From assembly GCA_023448955.1 (NCBI GenBank), contig JAEXJU010000151.1:1-26538 (forward strand): a DNA stretch of 26,538 nt. Direction: 5' to 3'. The position numbers and the translations under genes were made by a program. Below, piece after piece: positions 16,257 to 25,204 of this stretch (within the stretch, counting starts at the first letter, position 1; the number at the start of each line of letters is the position of its first letter). The notes under the pieces were generated by a model. That model saw nothing but the letters and a program-made list of their open reading frames with translations. It had not been told where the DNA came from and did no database searches. The stretch comes from Bacteroidota bacterium. Its GTDB lineage: Bacteria; Bacteroidota; Bacteroidia; Flavobacteriales; Weeksellaceae.

Positions 16257-16844
16257 ATGAAAGATTTATTCATAAAACGGTTTCTTTATTATAAAGAACT
16301 TGGAGACAAAACATTTGCACAACTTTCCGATGAACAATTATTCTGGCAATACAATGAGGAAAGCAATTCCATAGCAATAATCGCGAATCACATTGCCGGG
16401 AATATGCTGTCGCGCTGGACTAATTTTTTGACGGAAGACGGCGAAAAAGGCTGGCGAAACCGGGATGCGGAATTTGTGAATTCTTTCAGTACAAAAGCTG
16501 AAGTTCTGGATTTTTGGGAAAAAGGCTGGAATTGTCTTTTCAACGCATTAGATCAGATTACAGATGATAATATCAATTCTACAATCTACATTAGAGGCGA
16601 AGCGCATACTGTTTTGGATGCTGTTTTCCGTCAGTTAGCGCATTATCCATATCACGTAGGACAAATTGTATACATTGCTAAAATGTTGAAAAATAATGAT
16701 TGGAAAACACTTTCCATTGCCCGAAACAAATCCGCGGATTTTAATCAGGAAATGCATTCAAAATTTGATTCGAGTCAGGAAAATTTTTCGCCGGTTTGCT
16801 TTGCAAAAAGTGGTGAAGTGAGAGACGATTATAAAGCTGAATAA
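16257..16844 (+). CDS. DinB superfamily protein (DUF1572 type)
   Basis: A 195-aa four-helix-bundle protein. The metal-binding histidines of the DinB fold are visible: H45 in IIANHIAGNM, and H129 and H133 in LAHYPYHVGQIVYI. MLSRWTNFLTEDGEKGWRNR and the C-terminal NDWKTLSIARNKSADFN are typical of DUF1572. DinB-like proteins include thiol-dependent transferases; the substrate here is unknown. Only three bases separate its stop from the next start, so it is co-transcribed with the FAD oxidoreductase. Confidence 0.85.
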   Translation: MKDLFIKRFLYYKELGDKTFAQLSDEQLFWQYNEESNSIAIIANHIAGNMLSRWTNFLTEDGEKGWRNRDAEFVNSFSTKAEVLDFWEKGWNCLFNALDQITDDNINSTIYIRGEAHTVLDAVFRQLAHYPYHVGQIVYIAKMLKNNDWKTLSIARNKSADFNQEMHSKFDSSQENFSPVCFAKSGEVRDDYKAE

Positions 16845-16847
16845 CCT

Positions 16848-17969
16848 ATGGAAATGGCGAATCCAAGCATTTGGGAAACTGAAACATTTTACAGAAAACG
16901 TGACATCATTATCATCGGTTCAGGATTTACCGGACTTTGGACAGCAATTTCCATCAAAGAAAAACACCCTGAAAAATCGGTTTTAATTATTGAAAGAAAT
17001 TCTGTCCCGACTGGCGCTTCGACTCGAAATGCAGGTTTTGCGTGCTTTGGAAGTCTGACCGAGATTATTTCTGATTCCGAAAAAATGGGTTGGAACAAAA
17101 CTCTGGATTTGGTCAAAATGAGATTTGAGGGTTTGCAGAAAATCCAGAATTATTTTAATGCAGAAGACATTGATTTTGAATTGTGTGGAGGTTACGAAAT
17201 TCTGAATGATGAATCAGCTTTAGAAAAACTGCTTGAAGTCAATGAAAAGCTAGCTTCAATCACCAAAACCAAAAATACTTTCAGAATTGCAAATGAAAAA
17301 ATTGAAGAATTTGGTTTAGGAAAATCAGAATTATTGGTTGAGAATCTTTGCGAAGGGAGCTTACATTCGGGGAAATTACTGAACCAACTTTTAGAAAAAT
17401 GCCACGAACTGAAAGTTGAATTCTTATTCGGAACGGAAGTCGAATCCGTTTCAGAAACCAACAATGAAATCGAAATTAAAATCGATAACAATCTTATTCT
17501 GAAATCTGAAAAAGTCATTTATTGTACGAATGCTTTCAGTTCAAAATTTCTAGAATCCGAAGAAATTATTCCGGCCCGAGGACAAATTATTTTAACAAAA
17601 CCTATCGAAAATCTTAGACTCAAAGGCACTTTTCATTATGATGAAGGTTTTTATTATTTCCGGAATCTGGGAAACAGAATTCTTTTAGGCGGCGCCAGAA
17701 ACCAGGATTTTGAAACTGAAAAAACAACGGATTTTGACACAACGGTTTTTTTGCAAAATCATTTGGAGCAATTTCTAAAAGAAGTGATTCTACCTAATCA
17801 GGATTTTAAAATCGCAATGCGCTGGTCCGGAATTATGGCAATGGGAACGGAAAAAACGCCGATTGTGAAACAAATCTCCGAACGACAATTTTGTGCCGTG
17901 CGGCTTTCCGGAATGGGTGTTGCGCTGGCTCCGAAGATTGGAGAAATTATGAGTGAGTTGGTTGGCTGA
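16848..17969 (+). CDS. FAD-dependent oxidoreductase (DAO/GlpO-type fold)
   Basis: A 373-aa flavoprotein. The N-terminal dinucleotide-binding motif is DIIIIGSGFTGLWTAISI, with GxGxxG at 24-29, and the strand end VLIIER (E49) binds FAD ribose. PTGASTRNAGFACFG (about 53-67) is the second FAD contact of the D-amino-acid/glycine-oxidase-like family. The C-terminal part has RWSGIMAMGTEKTPIV and VRLSGMGVALAPKIGEIM, the usual flavin-closing region. It resembles amine or amino-acid oxidases of the PuuB type, but the substrate cannot be assigned. The product is soluble and lies in an operon with the DinB protein. Confidence 0.88.
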   Translation: MEMANPSIWETETFYRKRDIIIIGSGFTGLWTAISIKEKHPEKSVLIIERNSVPTGASTRNAGFACFGSLTEIISDSEKMGWNKTLDLVKMRFEGLQKIQNYFNAEDIDFELCGGYEILNDESALEKLLEVNEKLASITKTKNTFRIANEKIEEFGLGKSELLVENLCEGSLHSGKLLNQLLEKCHELKVEFLFGTEVESVSETNNEIEIKIDNNLILKSEKVIYCTNAFSSKFLESEEIIPARGQIILTKPIENLRLKGTFHYDEGFYYFRNLGNRILLGGARNQDFETEKTTDFDTTVFLQNHLEQFLKEVILPNQDFKIAMRWSGIMAMGTEKTPIVKQISERQFCAVRLSGMGVALAPKIGEIMSELVG

Positions 17970-17978
17970 ATTTTTTTG

Positions 17979-18050
17979 AACGCAAAGCCCGCAAAGTTTT
18001 TTCATCAGTATTGAAAACATTTTAAGTTCGCAAAGACGTAAACTCATCAA
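17979..18050. repeat. Degenerate direct repeat with GCAAAG words
   Basis: Copy 1 (17979-18007) reads GAACGCAAAGCCCGCAAAG, then a T run and CATCA. Copy 2 (18026-18050) reads GTTCGCAAAGACGTAAAC, then TCATCAA. They lie between the converging FAD oxidoreductase and methyltransferase genes. The form resembles ACGCAAAG-type intergenic repeats that I recall from flavobacterial genomes. No gene or clear terminator is seen in this 101-bp gap. Confidence 0.5.
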
Positions 18051-18070
18051 AGAAATACAAGGTATTTAAA

Positions 18071-18778
18071 TTAATGATTCTCCCTCAAATATTTCTCCAG
18101 AATCATATCACCACTCGGAATCGAGTTTTTTGCCCAGCGGATTTTCATTTGAAGTAATTTTTCTTCGGATAATTTATAATCAATATCGGATTTCAGGAGT
18201 TTTTGTTTGAGTTCGTACATACAAATTGCTGCTGCAACAGAAACGTTGAAACTTCTTGTAAAACCAAACATAGGAATGGCTAAAGTTTCATCCGCAAAGT
18301 CGAGAAGTTCATCTGTTGTTCCCTCCCACTCCGTTCCGAAAACCAGGGCTAAAGGTTCTTTAACCTGATAATCAGGAAGCATTTTCGCATTGTTTTCTGC
18401 TGAAACTGCTACGATTTTGTAACCTCGATTCTTGATGTTTTGAAGAGATTCTATATTTCTCGGCATTTTCTCCACCTCAACCCAAGTATCTGCGCCTTTG
18501 GTAACCTTTAGATTAGGTTCGAAGTAATTTTCCTTTTCCATCGCCACTACCTTGTGAAATCCGCAGGCTTCCACGGAGCGAACAATTGCCGCAGCGTTTC
18601 GGAATTGGTAAATATCTTCCATCACTGGCAATACAAAATCGGAACTTTCTTTGGAATAATATTCTATTTTCTGGAAACGTTCCGGAGTTAAGAACTGCTG
18701 AAGATATTCGTAAGTGGATTCTAAGTTCAAGGTTTTGGATTTAAAATTAATGATTGCAAATTTCGGGATTTCAAACAT
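18071..18778 (-). CDS. TrmH/SpoU-family RNA 2'-O-methyltransferase
   Basis: A 235-aa SPOUT enzyme. The three SpoU motifs are present: motif 1 NAAAIVRSVEACGF (61-74), motif 2 ALVFGTEWEG (144-153) and motif 3 IPMFGFTRSFNVSVAAAI (168-185), which forms the trefoil knot for SAM. The overall form matches TrmH, which methylates the 2'-OH of G18 in tRNA, but an rRNA target cannot be excluded, so no symbol is given. It is cytoplasmic. It converges on the FAD gene and diverges from the second TPR regulator. Confidence 0.9.
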   Translation of the reverse strand: MFEIPKFAIINFKSKTLNLESTYEYLQQFLTPERFQKIEYYSKESSDFVLPVMEDIYQFRNAAAIVRSVEACGFHKVVAMEKENYFEPNLKVTKGADTWVEVEKMPRNIESLQNIKNRGYKIVAVSAENNAKMLPDYQVKEPLALVFGTEWEGTTDELLDFADETLAIPMFGFTRSFNVSVAAAICMYELKQKLLKSDIDYKLSEEKLLQMKIRWAKNSIPSGDMILEKYLRENH

Positions 18779-18800
18779 TACAAACGATCAATTTTATCTA

Positions 18801-18829
18801 TATATTTGCTGCGCACAAATTCAAAACTA
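18801..18829. promoter_or_regulatory. Two opposed candidate -7 boxes in the divergent gap
   Basis: On the minus strand, 18829-18822 reads TAGTTTTG, 43 bp before the methyltransferase start. On the + strand, 18801-18808 reads TATATTTG, 135 bp before the TPR regulator. Both are full TAnnTTTG matches. The first is well placed; the second would need a long leader and is weaker. Confidence 0.35.
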
Positions 18830-18943
18830 TTTTACGCGGAGAAAATAGCCATCATTAAACTAATTTCTGTTAATTATTTTTTCAATTTTTTTCAAGACAA
18901 AATTTTCAAAATAAAGTTTATTATTTTCTTAATTTAGAACCAG

Positions 18944-20383
18944 ATGAATGTTTTTAAAAAATTACAAGTATGCCTTTATCTGCTATTGTTTTTGGTTTTA
19001 AAATCACAGACCGTTAATCTTATATTAGATTCGGTTCTTATTAATAAACCCGAATCAATGTCTTCTCAAAACATCCCAAGAAAAGTTATTATCCAATGGA
19101 ATCTTACTATGCTGAAAAAAGCAGAAAAAGAAAATTACGGACGGGGAATTGTAATCATTTATACCAATCTGGCTATTCAGTATTATAATCTTGGAAAACC
19201 TGACATTAGCCTGTCTTATCTCAATAAGGCAAAACAAATGGCTGAAAAGATCAATTTAGATGATAAAATACTATCAAAGCTTTACCAAGAATATGCTACT
19301 GTTTATTATACAATGGGGTTGTATGATATGTGCCTTAAATACAACTCAAATGCAAAATACTATGCCGAAAAATTAAAGGATACTGATTATAAACACCGGT
19401 ATCTAAATTTTATATACAGAACCCGTGCGAACACATTAGCTACCGCTAAAAAAGATTCGGCTTTATTTTATTACAGAAAAGCCATATTAATCTACGAAAC
19501 ACCTCCAAATTATTGTGATATTGCTAAGTATTACATTGATGAAAATAAACATTTGGATTCTGCTAAAATCTATTTGTCAAAAGCAGAACTTATGTATAGT
19601 AAAATTAAAAATGTAAACAGATACAACTTAGCTGTACTCTATTATTATAAAGGGCTTGTAAATTCTAAAGAGAAAAAATATACAGAAGCCATTTCCTTAT
19701 TTGAAAAATCGCGCACCTATGCTTCAAATGGTAAAAATCGACAATTTTTACTAAGCTTATATAATACCTTAACCGAAAACTACAGAAAAATCGGGAATTT
19801 TGAAAAAGAAAAAGAATACCTTGACGAATACAAAAAGTTTGTAGATTCCTATAATAATTCCTTTTCTCAAGGAGTAGAACTTACTGTAAAGAATATAGAG
19901 GAAGAAAATAAGAAAGATAAAAAACAATTATTAATTTTTATATCGACAGCAATACTACTTGTAGTAATTATTTTTGGAATTTATTTTTACAAAAACCACA
20001 GAAAAAAACAGAGAATTATCCAGGAAAAAGATCATATTATTTCTCAGCAAAAATCAGAATCTATTCAACTCGAAAAGAAAGTTACAGATAAGTTTGACGA
20101 GCTATATGAACTGGCGACATCCCGTGATCCGAATTTCTATAACAAATTTCAGAATCTGAATCCTGCATTCATTCATAAAATTTTGGCAATTAACCCAAAT
20201 CTTCAGAATAGCGAGCTGATGCTATTAGCTTACATTTATTTGAATTTTGAGACAAAACAGATTGCAGAATTATTATTTCTTTCAACAAAAACGATACAGA
20301 ACAGAAAGCATAATATTAGAAAAAAACTCAATATTCCGACTGCTGATGATATGTACATCTGGCTAAAGACGAATATCAGTTGA
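18944..20383 (+). CDS. Membrane-anchored TPR regulator with C-terminal LuxR/GerE-like HTH (second copy)
   Basis: The 479-aa product has a signal peptide (MNVFKKLQVCLYLLLFLVLK, then SQ), a TPR solenoid to about residue 300, a transmembrane helix (about 327-348), a basic/acidic coiled coil and a C-terminal HTH (about 419-479: FETKQIAELLFLSTKTIQNR, KHNIRKKLNI). It has the same domain order as the protein at 3036-4496; over the last 93 residues about one third are identical by eye. The sensor part should lie outside the inner membrane and the HTH inside. It stands directly upstream of four exported-protein genes on the same strand, so it is the best candidate for their regulator; that link is inference. 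Confidence 0.87.
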   Translation: MNVFKKLQVCLYLLLFLVLKSQTVNLILDSVLINKPESMSSQNIPRKVIIQWNLTMLKKAEKENYGRGIVIIYTNLAIQYYNLGKPDISLSYLNKAKQMAEKINLDDKILSKLYQEYATVYYTMGLYDMCLKYNSNAKYYAEKLKDTDYKHRYLNFIYRTRANTLATAKKDSALFYYRKAILIYETPPNYCDIAKYYIDENKHLDSAKIYLSKAELMYSKIKNVNRYNLAVLYYYKGLVNSKEKKYTEAISLFEKSRTYASNGKNRQFLLSLYNTLTENYRKIGNFEKEKEYLDEYKKFVDSYNNSFSQGVELTVKNIEEENKKDKKQLLIFISTAILLVVIIFGIYFYKNHRKKQRIIQEKDHIISQQKSESIQLEKKVTDKFDELYELATSRDPNFYNKFQNLNPAFIHKILAINPNLQNSELMLLAYIYLNFETKQIAELLFLSTKTIQNRKHNIRKKLNIPTADDMYIWLKTNIS

Positions 20384-20465
20384 TTCAATAAGCCAATTCT
20401 ATAAATTGTAAACGTCTATATTTCAACAAAATACACAAAGGGAAGATATAGGGTATGTAAAAATA

Positions 20466-20495
20466 TTGCTTTCACCAAGTGTTTTTCTTTCTTTG
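20466..20495 (+). promoter_or_regulatory. Candidate promoter of the exported-protein cluster
   Basis: TTG at 20466-20468, a 19-bp spacer, then TTTCTTTG at 20488-20495, which is seven of eight to TAnnTTTG. The spacing fits the Bacteroidetes -33/-7 pattern. Transcription would start near 20500, which rules out the GTG at 20479 as the start of the next gene. Confidence 0.5.
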
Positions 20496-20511
20496 CATCA
20501 CACAAACACAG

Positions 20512-21177
20512 ATGCATAGAAAAATTTCAAATTTGATGAGAACAAATCAGATCCGTTGCGCACGGATTTTGGTTTGTTCTTTTTTTATGTTTCTTAATCA
20601 GTTTGCATTTAGTAGGCCTTTAACAAACTTATCAGAAGTTGTTTCAACATTAAATGTTAGGATTATAATTTCTGATTCGATAAATGTAGGAGAACCATCA
20701 AATCATCGACAAGACACCGGAAATCACAATATCGGAATCACTAACAATTCGGATGGATCAGTTATCTATGTAACGAAAGGAACCATTGTTCACGATACAG
20801 GATCTCACCTTAATGCTGAAATTATCGTTATAAAATCCGATCCTAATTTACCTGCAGTTGTTAAGAAAGAAAATAAAAAGCCTGCACACATTTCAAAGAG
20901 GAAACCTCATATCCATATCAAGCAAGAAAAAATTTCAGAAAGCTATAAATCCTCCGATAATAGTTATGTTTTTTGCACAAGCTTAGATACAAAATCGACG
21001 GCGATAAATTCTGGTTCTAACCAGTCTAAGATTAAGAGTATAAAATCTAATTCTACTTTAATCCTTAATGGAAAAACACGAGTAAATCACTCTGTCTGCA
21101 TCAACTATAGTCTATTCTATGATGGATTACTTTTTTGCAGCGACATTTTTGCAAGACCTCCTCCATCTTTCATTTAG
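20512..21177 (+). CDS. Predicted exported protein of unknown function, first of the surface cluster
   Basis: Two ATG starts are possible: 20512 (221 aa) and 20536 (213 aa). Both precede a hydrophobic segment (ILVCSFFMFLNQFAFS) that can serve as a signal peptide ending at FAFS-RP. The next part has GNHNIGITNNSDGSVIYVTK and GTIVHDTGSHLNAEIIVIKS, likely beta strands. Then comes a Lys/His-rich stretch (KKENKKPAHISKRKPHIHIK) and a Ser/Asn-rich tail with four Cys, ending ARPPPSFI. No family and no T9SS tail were recognised. It is 128 bp downstream of the TPR regulator. Confidence 0.65.
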   Translation: MHRKISNLMRTNQIRCARILVCSFFMFLNQFAFSRPLTNLSEVVSTLNVRIIISDSINVGEPSNHRQDTGNHNIGITNNSDGSVIYVTKGTIVHDTGSHLNAEIIVIKSDPNLPAVVKKENKKPAHISKRKPHIHIKQEKISESYKSSDNSYVFCTSLDTKSTAINSGSNQSKIKSIKSNSTLILNGKTRVNHSVCINYSLFYDGLLFCSDIFARPPPSFI

Positions 21178-21236
21178 AGCATTTTATTAAGCAATCTTTT
21201 TATAACCGTTTCAATATTAAAATAATACTGAAAAGA

Positions 21237-21266
21237 TTTGCTACGCCCTTATATCAAATAATTTAA
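21237..21266 (+). promoter_or_regulatory. Candidate promoter of the 376-aa protein gene
   Basis: TTTG at 21237-21240, an 18-bp spacer and TAATTTAA at 21259-21266 (six of eight to TAnnTTTG). It lies 17 bp before the ATG at 21284. An imperfect 9-bp hairpin (about 21210-21231) lies just upstream. Confidence 0.35.
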
Positions 21267-21283
21267 GCATTAAAATTAAAGCA

Positions 21284-22414
21284 ATGAAAAAATATATTTA
21301 TTCAATTTTCATCATAACATTCTTTAACTATTCATTTTCTCAGACGGGAAGAGTGGGAATCAACACGGAAAATCCCCAAAATACGCTACATATAGACGGA
21401 GGCCGAGACAACCCGGTAACTGGAACACCATCAGATGCTCAACAAGCAAACGATGTGATTATTACTAATGATGGGAAATTAGGAATCGGAACAACAATTC
21501 CAAATAACTCGCTGAACATCAGCAAAAAAGGAAGCTCTACAGGCATTATAAATCCTTTTGTAGAAGGGATTACTATTACAGCAGATGCAAACAGTACCGC
21601 TTGGACAGGGCCTGGTATTTATTTGGAGGAAGCAAATGCTTTAGCTGGGCAAAAGCTCTTTAAATTAAATTATTCAAAAAATACAGCAGGAAATTCTTTT
21701 TTAAACTTCCAGGCAGTATCAGATGATGCATCCAGCAGTACCAGACAAGTTATGTCTGTCTATCATAACGGGAATATAGGAATCGGAGGTAGTCCTAACA
21801 CCAATCCTGCTGCCGAGAAACTTGATGTCATAGAGGGAAATGTGAGAGTGAGAACTATCAATTTGAATACAGGAAATACCAATACTGACAAATTGTTAGT
21901 CGCTGACTCAGACGGTGTTTTAAAAACAGTAGCAAAGAGTAATCCTTTACTAACAGGCGGAACTCTGGCTGATGCTATTTCTGCAATAACTACCATTACG
22001 GCTACTGCGGGAGCTCCTGATAACGGAAATAAAGCCCAAAGCCTGATTTCGTACACATTTACATTAGCGCAAAAATCATTAGTAACATTTAATTATCAGT
22101 TATCATTCGGTGTGCCAACGACCGGTTTAACGAATACCATGAAAATCATAAGATCATATTTGGCTTTCACGGCTGGTTCTATGCCATTAAATCAGCAGTT
22201 TGGTTATGAATCAACCTCGCATAATGCAATTACCGGCAGACCTGGTTTCTTTTATCACACGGCTAATGAATCTTTAATTCTGCAACCGGGAAGTTACACC
22301 GTACAACTTTATGGGAATGCTGTCAATACCACCACAGCAAGTGAACCGGATTTTTCAGTAGAATTTGGAGGAGGCTCAGATAGATTTACAGTGATTGCAA
22401 CCCCTGTTTATTAA
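21284..22414 (+). CDS. Secreted protein with GIGT-P motifs and a C1q/TNF-like C-terminal domain
   Basis: The 376-aa product has a signal peptide (MKKYIYSIFIITFFNYSFSQ). Directly after it comes VGINTENPQNTLHIDG (24-39), with related copies LGIGTTIPNNSLNIS (66-80) and IGIGGSPNTNPAAEKLDV (about 165-182). This motif is common in Bacteroidetes surface proteins and in tail-fibre-like stalks. The last 140 residues (about 237-376) alternate strands, including SYTFTLAQKSLVTFNYQLSF and LILQPGSYTVQLYGNA, and look like a compact C1q/TNF-type jelly roll. That suggests a trimeric stalk with a globular head. The fold call is inferred from strand pattern only. Confidence 0.75.
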   Translation: MKKYIYSIFIITFFNYSFSQTGRVGINTENPQNTLHIDGGRDNPVTGTPSDAQQANDVIITNDGKLGIGTTIPNNSLNISKKGSSTGIINPFVEGITITADANSTAWTGPGIYLEEANALAGQKLFKLNYSKNTAGNSFLNFQAVSDDASSSTRQVMSVYHNGNIGIGGSPNTNPAAEKLDVIEGNVRVRTINLNTGNTNTDKLLVADSDGVLKTVAKSNPLLTGGTLADAISAITTITATAGAPDNGNKAQSLISYTFTLAQKSLVTFNYQLSFGVPTTGLTNTMKIIRSYLAFTAGSMPLNQQFGYESTSHNAITGRPGFFYHTANESLILQPGSYTVQLYGNAVNTTTASEPDFSVEFGGGSDRFTVIATPVY

Positions 22415-22514
22415 GCCTTCAACATTTAACGATGCCTTTTGATTAAATCCTTTAGGGATAATATGGCAAAGTAACATTAGATACATACACATAAAAACAA
22501 CACAAACAAAAAAA

Positions 22515-25163
22515 ATGAAAAAAACAATCCTATTATTATTTCTGATTTTAATAGAAAACTTATTTGCCCAGACACCAACACTCATTGCCAGCGGTACCTA
22601 TAAAGCTAGTGGCAGCAGCGTTTCTGGTATACCATCTGTTAACATTAATATTCCGGCAGGGAAAAACAGGCTTATGCTCATTACTACTTTCTCAGAAAGA
22701 ATACACAGCCCAATATTAGCAAGTAATTTTGTATATGCCGCAGATGGGAGTACAGAAGATTTTGCCATTCCGATCTTAGTAAACGGTATTGCTACACAGT
22801 GGCTAAGCGGGCCTTGGGCTACAGATTTTCTTACAGCAAGTACTGATGTAATCTTTTCCACTCAGAATACTGTGAGATATATCTCGGACAATATGGGACT
22901 ACCAACAGGAAATGTTTCTGTCACTTTTCCGGGAATTAATGTGCCGGAAAATGCAGGAGATGAAATGATAGTCAATATTGCTGTTTTTGAAAACGCAAAA
23001 CCAATTCCGTCTCTATTAAATTGGACAAATGTCAGAAATTTTAACACAACGAACTTTCTGACTTTGTCCGGAACTTCGCCAGCTACTTCTGTAGGTAATA
23101 CGCTTAATAACATCACATTTTTTGGGACTGGAGCTATTTCTCAGCAAAAATTGGTTTCTTTCTCAAGTGGCTGGAGTAATATTCAATCTGATATTGTTAG
23201 TAATACTTTAGGAAACTCTATCTATACGACAGATATGAGCCCAAATGAAAACGATGGAATTGGATTGGCAACAGCTTTTTCAAACATAACATCAGGAAAT
23301 CCAACTTTTACGCTTACGAGAACAGCAACTAATCCTTCTACAGAAATTGCATCTGCTAATCTCATTGCTATTCTCCCTCTTGCAAGACCCTCTGTTACAG
23401 GAACTGTATATATTGACAATGATGGGCTGACTGGCGGCATAAACAATGGTGGAACTGGTGGTAGTGTATGGAATACGGCAAATACTTTGTATGTAAATGC
23501 AATAGGCATAAATGGAAATGTAGTAGCCACAGCATTGGTCAATACTTCCGGAGCTTTCTTCTTTCCAACGGGAGGCAGCTTAGTGGAAGGTGACAATATA
23601 AAATTTCAGCTAAGTAAAAATCAAGGAATAGTAGGACAACCCGCACCCGCAAAAGAATTGCCAGCAAATTGGTCAACTGTGGGCGAAAGTATTCACTCCG
23701 GTCCTTCTGATGGCAATCCAAATGGAGAATTTTCTTTGACAATTGGTACTGCAAGCAGTACAAATAATACAACAAACCGATTCGGGATTACAACTTGCGC
23801 AGCTGGAACGTTACAACCAACAGTTTACGGTACACTCACCAATACGTGTCCTGCCAATTTTGTAGATTTAGACACCGCACATACGGGAATTACTCCTTCC
23901 GGAGCCCAATTACTCTGGTTTACAAACAACACACACAGCGGCGATCCACTTAGAACTGATCAGGTCTCCAAAGCGGGAGCAGGAATATATTATTCCTATT
24001 ATTATGATGAGGTAAAAAATTGCTACAGTCCTGCTTCCAACGCTGTAACTGTAAATATTTCAGACTGTTGTCCTGTTTTCACATCTTTTAGCAACACAGG
24101 ATGGTCAGCAAAAGTATTTGATGCTCCTGCAGGAACTAACGCTTGGACACAAATCGCAAGCTCAAATACTTTCCCTACAAGCAGTTATTCCCAAATTGCA
24201 TCTTTTGATTACAATATAAAAGCAAATACAAATGAAGCTTTTAGTATAGATTTTCAGACATTCACTTATGGACTTACTCCCTCAAATCCTCAGATACAGA
24301 ATTATTCCGGAACTCAAATTTATTATGATTACAGTTTAGCAGGCGGAGGCAGTAAAGCTAATGAAGATTATGCAGTATTATTCAGTAAAACTATTGTAAG
24401 CGGCGAAGAAGGGACTTATCAGTTCGATTTGTCTTATGGTGATGACCATATTTTTATATACAAAAATGGTGTAAAACTTAATCAGATGAATGATGCTTAT
24501 TATGGAGGTCCTTTTATAGATTTTGTAACAGTTTATCTGGCTGCAGGAGATGTGATTTCTGTGCTAATGGTTGAAGAGGATTTATATAATACAGAGGTTG
24601 TGATATCTGGAGAAAAAAAACCAACAGTTCAGAATTTGACAAACAATTGTCCTGAAACAACTGTGAATCTCAGCAATGCGCTACTCACAGCAACTCCACC
24701 CGGGGCAACAGTTTTGTGGTACAACAATGATACACGTACAGGAACAGCTTTAACTGCTGCACAAGTTATCAATGCAGGCGCCGGAACTTTTTATGCTTTT
24801 TATTCAAACGGTTCAGGATGTTACGGTCCTGCTTCCAATGCTGTAAAGGTAACCATTAATAGCTGTATTTGCTACCGAGACCCTAATAACAATGGGACGG
24901 GAACAGAAACAAAAATGGGTATTACTTTACTGAAAAGAGCTGGCAGTGATAATCAGGATAACTGGCCGATGGTAAGAAAATCTGGTCACATTGCGTTAGA
25001 ATCAAATACACAAGGCTTTGTAGTAACGAGAATAGCAAAAGCAGATTTAGGAAATATTACCAATCCGCAGGAAGGGATGATGGTTTATGACACTACAGAT
25101 AAATGTTTGAAAATTTACTCTGACAATGCCTGGAAATGTTTCAACACTCCTGCTTGTCCTTAA
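22515..25163 (+). CDS. Large multidomain cell-surface protein (SdrD B-like, Ig_7, PA14-like, Ig_7)
   Basis: The 882-aa product has a signal peptide (MKKTILLLFLILIENLFAQ). Parts in order: a beta-rich N-terminal domain (about 20-290); an SdrD B-like domain (about 293-430, starting VTGTVYIDNDGLTGG); a first Ig_7-type domain (about 433-517, with CPANFVDLD, GAGIYYSYYYD, NCYSPASNAVTVNI); a PA14-like domain (about 518-702, with YQFDLSYGDDHIFIYKNGVK); a second Ig_7-type domain (about 703-786, with CPETTVNLS, GAGTFYAFYSN, GCYGPASNAVKVTI); and a terminal module (about 823-877, with GMMVYDTTDKCLKIYSDNAW). This is an adhesin-like layout. No classical T9SS tail is visible, so the export route is open. Cys pairs in the Ig_7 units suggest disulfides. 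Confidence 0.83.
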   Translation: MKKTILLLFLILIENLFAQTPTLIASGTYKASGSSVSGIPSVNINIPAGKNRLMLITTFSERIHSPILASNFVYAADGSTEDFAIPILVNGIATQWLSGPWATDFLTASTDVIFSTQNTVRYISDNMGLPTGNVSVTFPGINVPENAGDEMIVNIAVFENAKPIPSLLNWTNVRNFNTTNFLTLSGTSPATSVGNTLNNITFFGTGAISQQKLVSFSSGWSNIQSDIVSNTLGNSIYTTDMSPNENDGIGLATAFSNITSGNPTFTLTRTATNPSTEIASANLIAILPLARPSVTGTVYIDNDGLTGGINNGGTGGSVWNTANTLYVNAIGINGNVVATALVNTSGAFFFPTGGSLVEGDNIKFQLSKNQGIVGQPAPAKELPANWSTVGESIHSGPSDGNPNGEFSLTIGTASSTNNTTNRFGITTCAAGTLQPTVYGTLTNTCPANFVDLDTAHTGITPSGAQLLWFTNNTHSGDPLRTDQVSKAGAGIYYSYYYDEVKNCYSPASNAVTVNISDCCPVFTSFSNTGWSAKVFDAPAGTNAWTQIASSNTFPTSSYSQIASFDYNIKANTNEAFSIDFQTFTYGLTPSNPQIQNYSGTQIYYDYSLAGGGSKANEDYAVLFSKTIVSGEEGTYQFDLSYGDDHIFIYKNGVKLNQMNDAYYGGPFIDFVTVYLAAGDVISVLMVEEDLYNTEVVISGEKKPTVQNLTNNCPETTVNLSNALLTATPPGATVLWYNNDTRTGTALTAAQVINAGAGTFYAFYSNGSGCYGPASNAVKVTINSCICYRDPNNNGTGTETKMGITLLKRAGSDNQDNWPMVRKSGHIALESNTQGFVVTRIAKADLGNITNPQEGMMVYDTTDKCLKIYSDNAWKCFNTPACP

Positions 25164-25204
25164 TTATAAAACTCAAAGGATTACATTAAAAACAATATGA
25201 ACAA

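Noticed and set aside
20479..20511. GTG at 20479 as the start of the first exported protein of the surface cluster
   Set aside because: It lies upstream of the likely transcription start near 20500, and the added residues spoil the signal peptide.
22598..23775. Antisense frames inside the 882-aa surface protein gene
   Set aside because: Hydrophobic shadow frames of Ser/Thr/Gly-rich codons, with no start context or family pattern.
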